Assembly (NCBI GenBank): GCA_030998225.1
Contig: JAPYXD010000697.1
Coordinates: 682,001 to 746,000 of the forward strand
Source: Diplolepis rosae
Lineage: Eukaryota > Arthropoda > Insecta > Hymenoptera > Diplolepididae
Direction of reading: 5' to 3'
Length of the DNA stretch: 64,000 nt
Part shown: positions 61,001-64,000 of the stretch, one piece after another
Layout: every line of letters starts with the position of its first letter
Position numbering within the stretch: the first letter of the stretch is position 1
Translations under genes and position numbers: made by a program
The notes under the pieces: model-generated
The model's input: the letters and a program-made list of their open reading frames with translations, nothing else
What the model was told of the DNA's origin: nothing
Databases searched by the model: none

Positions 61001-64000
61001 TTTATATTCATATATTAAGAGTTATAAAAACAACTAAAAATGTATTTTCAATGACCCCGTTGTCTAGGATCATGCACCAGTTTGCTAAAATAATAATCTA
61101 CTCGAACTTTTTTTATATTCACATTTAAACGTTATAAAAACAACTTATAATGCATTCATAATGACCCTGTTATCCACGATTATGCACCAGGTTGCTAAAA
61201 TAATAATCAACTGGAACTTTTTTTAAATTCGCACCCTAATTATTTAAGCAGCAAATTCTCTTGCATTTTCAATGACCCCGTTTTCTAGGATCATGCACCA
61301 GTTTGCTAAAACAATACTCCACAGGAACTTTTGTTATATGCATATCTTAAGGGTTATAAAAACAACTTAGAGTGCATTTTCAAGTACCCCGTCGTCCATG
61401 ATCATGCACCAGGTTTCTAAAATAATAAACTGGAACTTTTTTTAAATTCGAAAACTAATTCCTCCAAAAGCAAATACTATTTCAATTTCAATGACCCCGT
61501 TGTCTAAGATCATGCCCAAGGTTGCTAAAACAATAACCACAGGAACTTTTTTTAAATTCATATATTAAGAGTTATAAAAACAACTAAAAATGCATTTTTA
61601 ATGACCCTGTTGTCTAGGATCATGCACCAGGTCGCTGAAATAATAATCAACTGGAACTTTTTTTATATTCATATATTAAGAGTTTTAAAAACAACTAACA
61701 ATGCATTTTTAATGACCCCGTTGTCTTGGATAATGCAACAGGTTGCTAAAATAATACTCCACAGGACCTTTTTTATATTCATATATTAACAGTTATAAAA
61801 ACAACAAACAATGCATTTTTAATGACCATGTTGTCTAGAATCATGCACCAGGTTGCTAAAATAATAATCAACTGGAACTTTTTTTAAATTCGGACACTAA
61901 TTCTTTAAACAACAAATTCTCTTGTATTTTCAATGACACCGTTGACTAGGATCATGCACCAGTTCGCTAAAATACTAATCAGCTGGAACTTTTTTTTAAA
62001 TTCGAACACTAATTCTTTAAACAGCAAATTCTCTTGTTTTTCAATGACCCCGTTGTCTTGGATCATGCACCAGGTCGCTAAAATAATAATCAACTGGAAT
62101 TTATTTAAATTCGAACACTAATTCTTTCAAAAGCAAATTCTATTGCATTTTCAATGACCCCGTTGACTAGGATCATGCACCAGGTTGCTAAAACAATACT
62201 CCACAGGAACTTTTTTTATATTCATATATTAAGGGTTATAAAAACAACTAACAATGCATTTTTATTGACCCTGTTGTCTAGGATCATGCACCAGGTCGCT
62301 GAAATAATAATCAACTGGAACATTTTTTAAATTCGAACACTAATTCTTCCCAAAGAAAATTCTCTTGCATTTTCAATGACCCCGTTGTCCAGGATCATGC
62401 ACCAGGTCGCTAAAATAATAATCAACTGGAACATTTTTTATATTCATATATTAAGGGTTATAAAAACAACTTAGAATGCATTTTCAATTACCCCGATGTC
62501 CATGATCATGCACCAGGTTGCCAAAATAATAATCAGTTGGAACTTTTTCTAAATTCGAACACTAATTCATTCAACAGCAAATTCACTTGCATTTTCAATG
62601 ACCCCGTTGTCTAGGATCATGCACCAGGTTGCTAAAACAATACCCCACAGGAACTTTTTTATATTCATATATTACGAGTTATAAAAACAACTAAAAATGT
62701 ATTTTCAATGACCCCGTTGTCTAGGATCATGCACCAGTTTGCTAAAATAATAATCTACTGGAACTTTTTTTATATTCACATTTAAACGTTATAAAAACAA
62801 CTTATAATGCATTCATAATGACCCTGTTATCCACGATTATGCACCAGGTTGCTAAAATAATAATCATCTGGAACTTTTTTTAAATTCGCACCCTAATTAT
62901 TTCAGCAGCAAATTCTCTTGCATTTTCAATGACACCGTTGACTAGGATCATGCACCAGGTCGCTAAAATAATAATCTACTTGAACTTTTTTTAAATTCAA
63001 ACATTAATTCTTCAAAAGCAATTTCTATTGCATTTTCAATGACCCCGTTGTCTAGGATCATGCACCAGGTTGCTAAAACAATACTCCACAGGAACTTTTT
63101 TATATTCATATATTACGAGTTATAAAAACAACTAAAAATGTATTTTCAATGACCCCGTTGTCTAGGATCATGCACCAGTTTGCTAAAATAATAATCTACT
63201 GGAACTTTTTTTATATTCACATTTAAACGTTATAAAAACAACTTATAATGCATTTTTAATGACCCTGTTGTCCACGATTATGCACCAGGTTGCTAAAATA
63301 ATAATCAACTGGAACTTTTTTTAAATTCGCACACTAATTATTTCAACAGCAAATTCTCTTGCATTTTCAATGACCCCGTTGACCAGGATCATGCACCAGG
63401 TTGCTAAAACAATACTTCACAGGAACTTTTGTTATATTCATATATTAAGGGTTATAAAAACAACTTAGAATGCATTTTCAATTACCCCGATATCCATGAT
63501 CATGCACCAGGTTGCCAAAATAATAATCAACTGGAACTTTTTTTAAATTCGAACACTAATTCATTCAACAGCAAATTCTCTTGCATTTTCAATGACCCCG
63601 TTGACCAGGATCATGCACCAGGTTGCTAAAACAATACTACACATGAACATTTTTTATATTCATATATTAAGGGTTATAAAAACAACTTAGAATGCATTTT
63701 CAATTACCCCGTTGTCCATGATCATGCACCAGGTTGCTAAAATAATAATCAACTGGAACTTTTTTTAAATTCGGACACTAATTCTTTAAACAACAAATTC
63801 TCTTGTATTTTCAATGACCCCATTGTCTAGGATCATGCACCAGGTCGCTAAAATAATAATCAACTGGAACTTTTTTTATATTCATATATTAAGAGTTTTA
63901 AAAACAACTAACAATGCATTTTTAATGACCCCGTTGTCTAAGATCATGCCCAAGGTTGCTAAAACAATACTCCACAGGATTTTTTTTTATATTCATATAT

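Larger units (their letters stand above)
18880..64000 (+). repeat. Satellite array, about 110.6-bp monomer, about 408 copies, runs off the window
   Basis: Head-to-tail monomers of 110-111 bp fill the rest of the window without interruption or inversion. The head of each monomer, AATGACCCCGTTGTCTAGG then ATCATGCACCAGGTTGCTAA, is strongly conserved. It is followed by either CAATACTCCACAGGAAC or AATAATC(A/T)ACTGGAAC and a T-run of 5-8. The tail is one of three types: TATATTCATATATTA..GTTATAAAAACAAC (A), AAATTCGAACACTAATTC..AGCAAATTCT (B), or TATATTCACATTTAAACG..ACAACTTATAATGC (C). The array starts abruptly at TTATAAAAACAACTAACAAT (about 18880), inside a tail. Short open frames of 60-106 codons recur because 111-bp monomers keep frame; they differ from copy to copy and are not genes. 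A centromeric or pericentromeric role is likely by analogy but unproven. Confidence 0.97.

Noticed and set aside
61905..62093. Minus-strand 62-codon frame
   Set aside because: Antisense reading of satellite monomers; an accident of the repeat.
19572..63629. Dozens of plus-strand open frames of 60-106 codons (MTPLSRIMHQVA... and relatives) in the right two thirds
   Set aside because: They are translations of the satellite. Monomers of 111 bp keep frame across one or two repeats and 110-bp monomers break it. Frames start and stop at repeat-dependent positions, and there is no promoter, domain or conserved length.
18880..64000. Calling this the centromere
   Set aside because: A long satellite with higher-order structure is compatible with a centromere, pericentromere or other heterochromatin. 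Sequence alone cannot decide, and no CENP-B box pattern was found.

Overview
The window looks like AT-rich, gene-poor eukaryotic DNA, most likely from an insect or another arthropod. The reasons are: no prokaryotic gene organisation, a very long satellite array, dispersed repeats, foldback elements, an LTR-like element with a target-site duplication, a tRNA-like (SINE-like) trace, and a fragment resembling the N-terminus of an arthropod tyrosine recombinase. I cannot name the species from sequence alone. I recognise no intact protein gene, no rRNA gene and no intact tRNA gene.

Left part (1-18,879), a mosaic of mobile elements and repeats. 1-1,052 is unassigned. 1,076-4,205 is a large palindrome with two nearly identical arms of about 1.03 kb around a spacer of about 1.06 kb that holds a tRNA-like sequence. 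4,430-5,475 is a tandem repeat of about 162 bp. 6,046-6,769 is a small foldback element. 7,672-11,745 is a second large palindrome built from two opposed copies of a dispersed repeat (called family B here). 12,123-14,571 is an LTR-like element with TG...CA ends, a 10-bp terminal inverted repeat and a 4-bp GTGC target duplication; it contains an 11-copy minisatellite of about 75 bp. 14,576-16,190 holds short direct repeats, GC-rich hairpin clusters and a third block of a 144-bp dispersed repeat. 16,245-17,440 is a third copy of family B. 17,445-18,005 is a small element bounded by inverted repeats that carries the recombinase fragment. 18,021-18,117 is a perfectly placed stem-loop. 18,180-18,879 is degenerate AT-rich repeat-like DNA.

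Right part (18,880-64,000 and beyond), one uninterrupted satellite array of about 408 monomers of about 110.6 bp, all in the same orientation. Every monomer has a conserved head (core GATCATGCACCAGG) and one of at least three alternative tails. Monomers are arranged in irregular higher-order repeats: blocks recur at about 2.21, 2.32, 2.88, 4.10, 5.86, 6.42, 9.95, 12.83 and 15.04 kb. This is what repeated segmental duplication inside a satellite leaves behind. A centromeric or pericentromeric location is plausible but not shown.

There is no gene pathway to describe. The window is best read as the edge of a large satellite block, with a flank that has collected palindromes, foldbacks and nested mobile-element remnants. 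All short open frames inside the satellite arise because many monomers are 111 bp (37 codons) long, and they are not annotated as genes.
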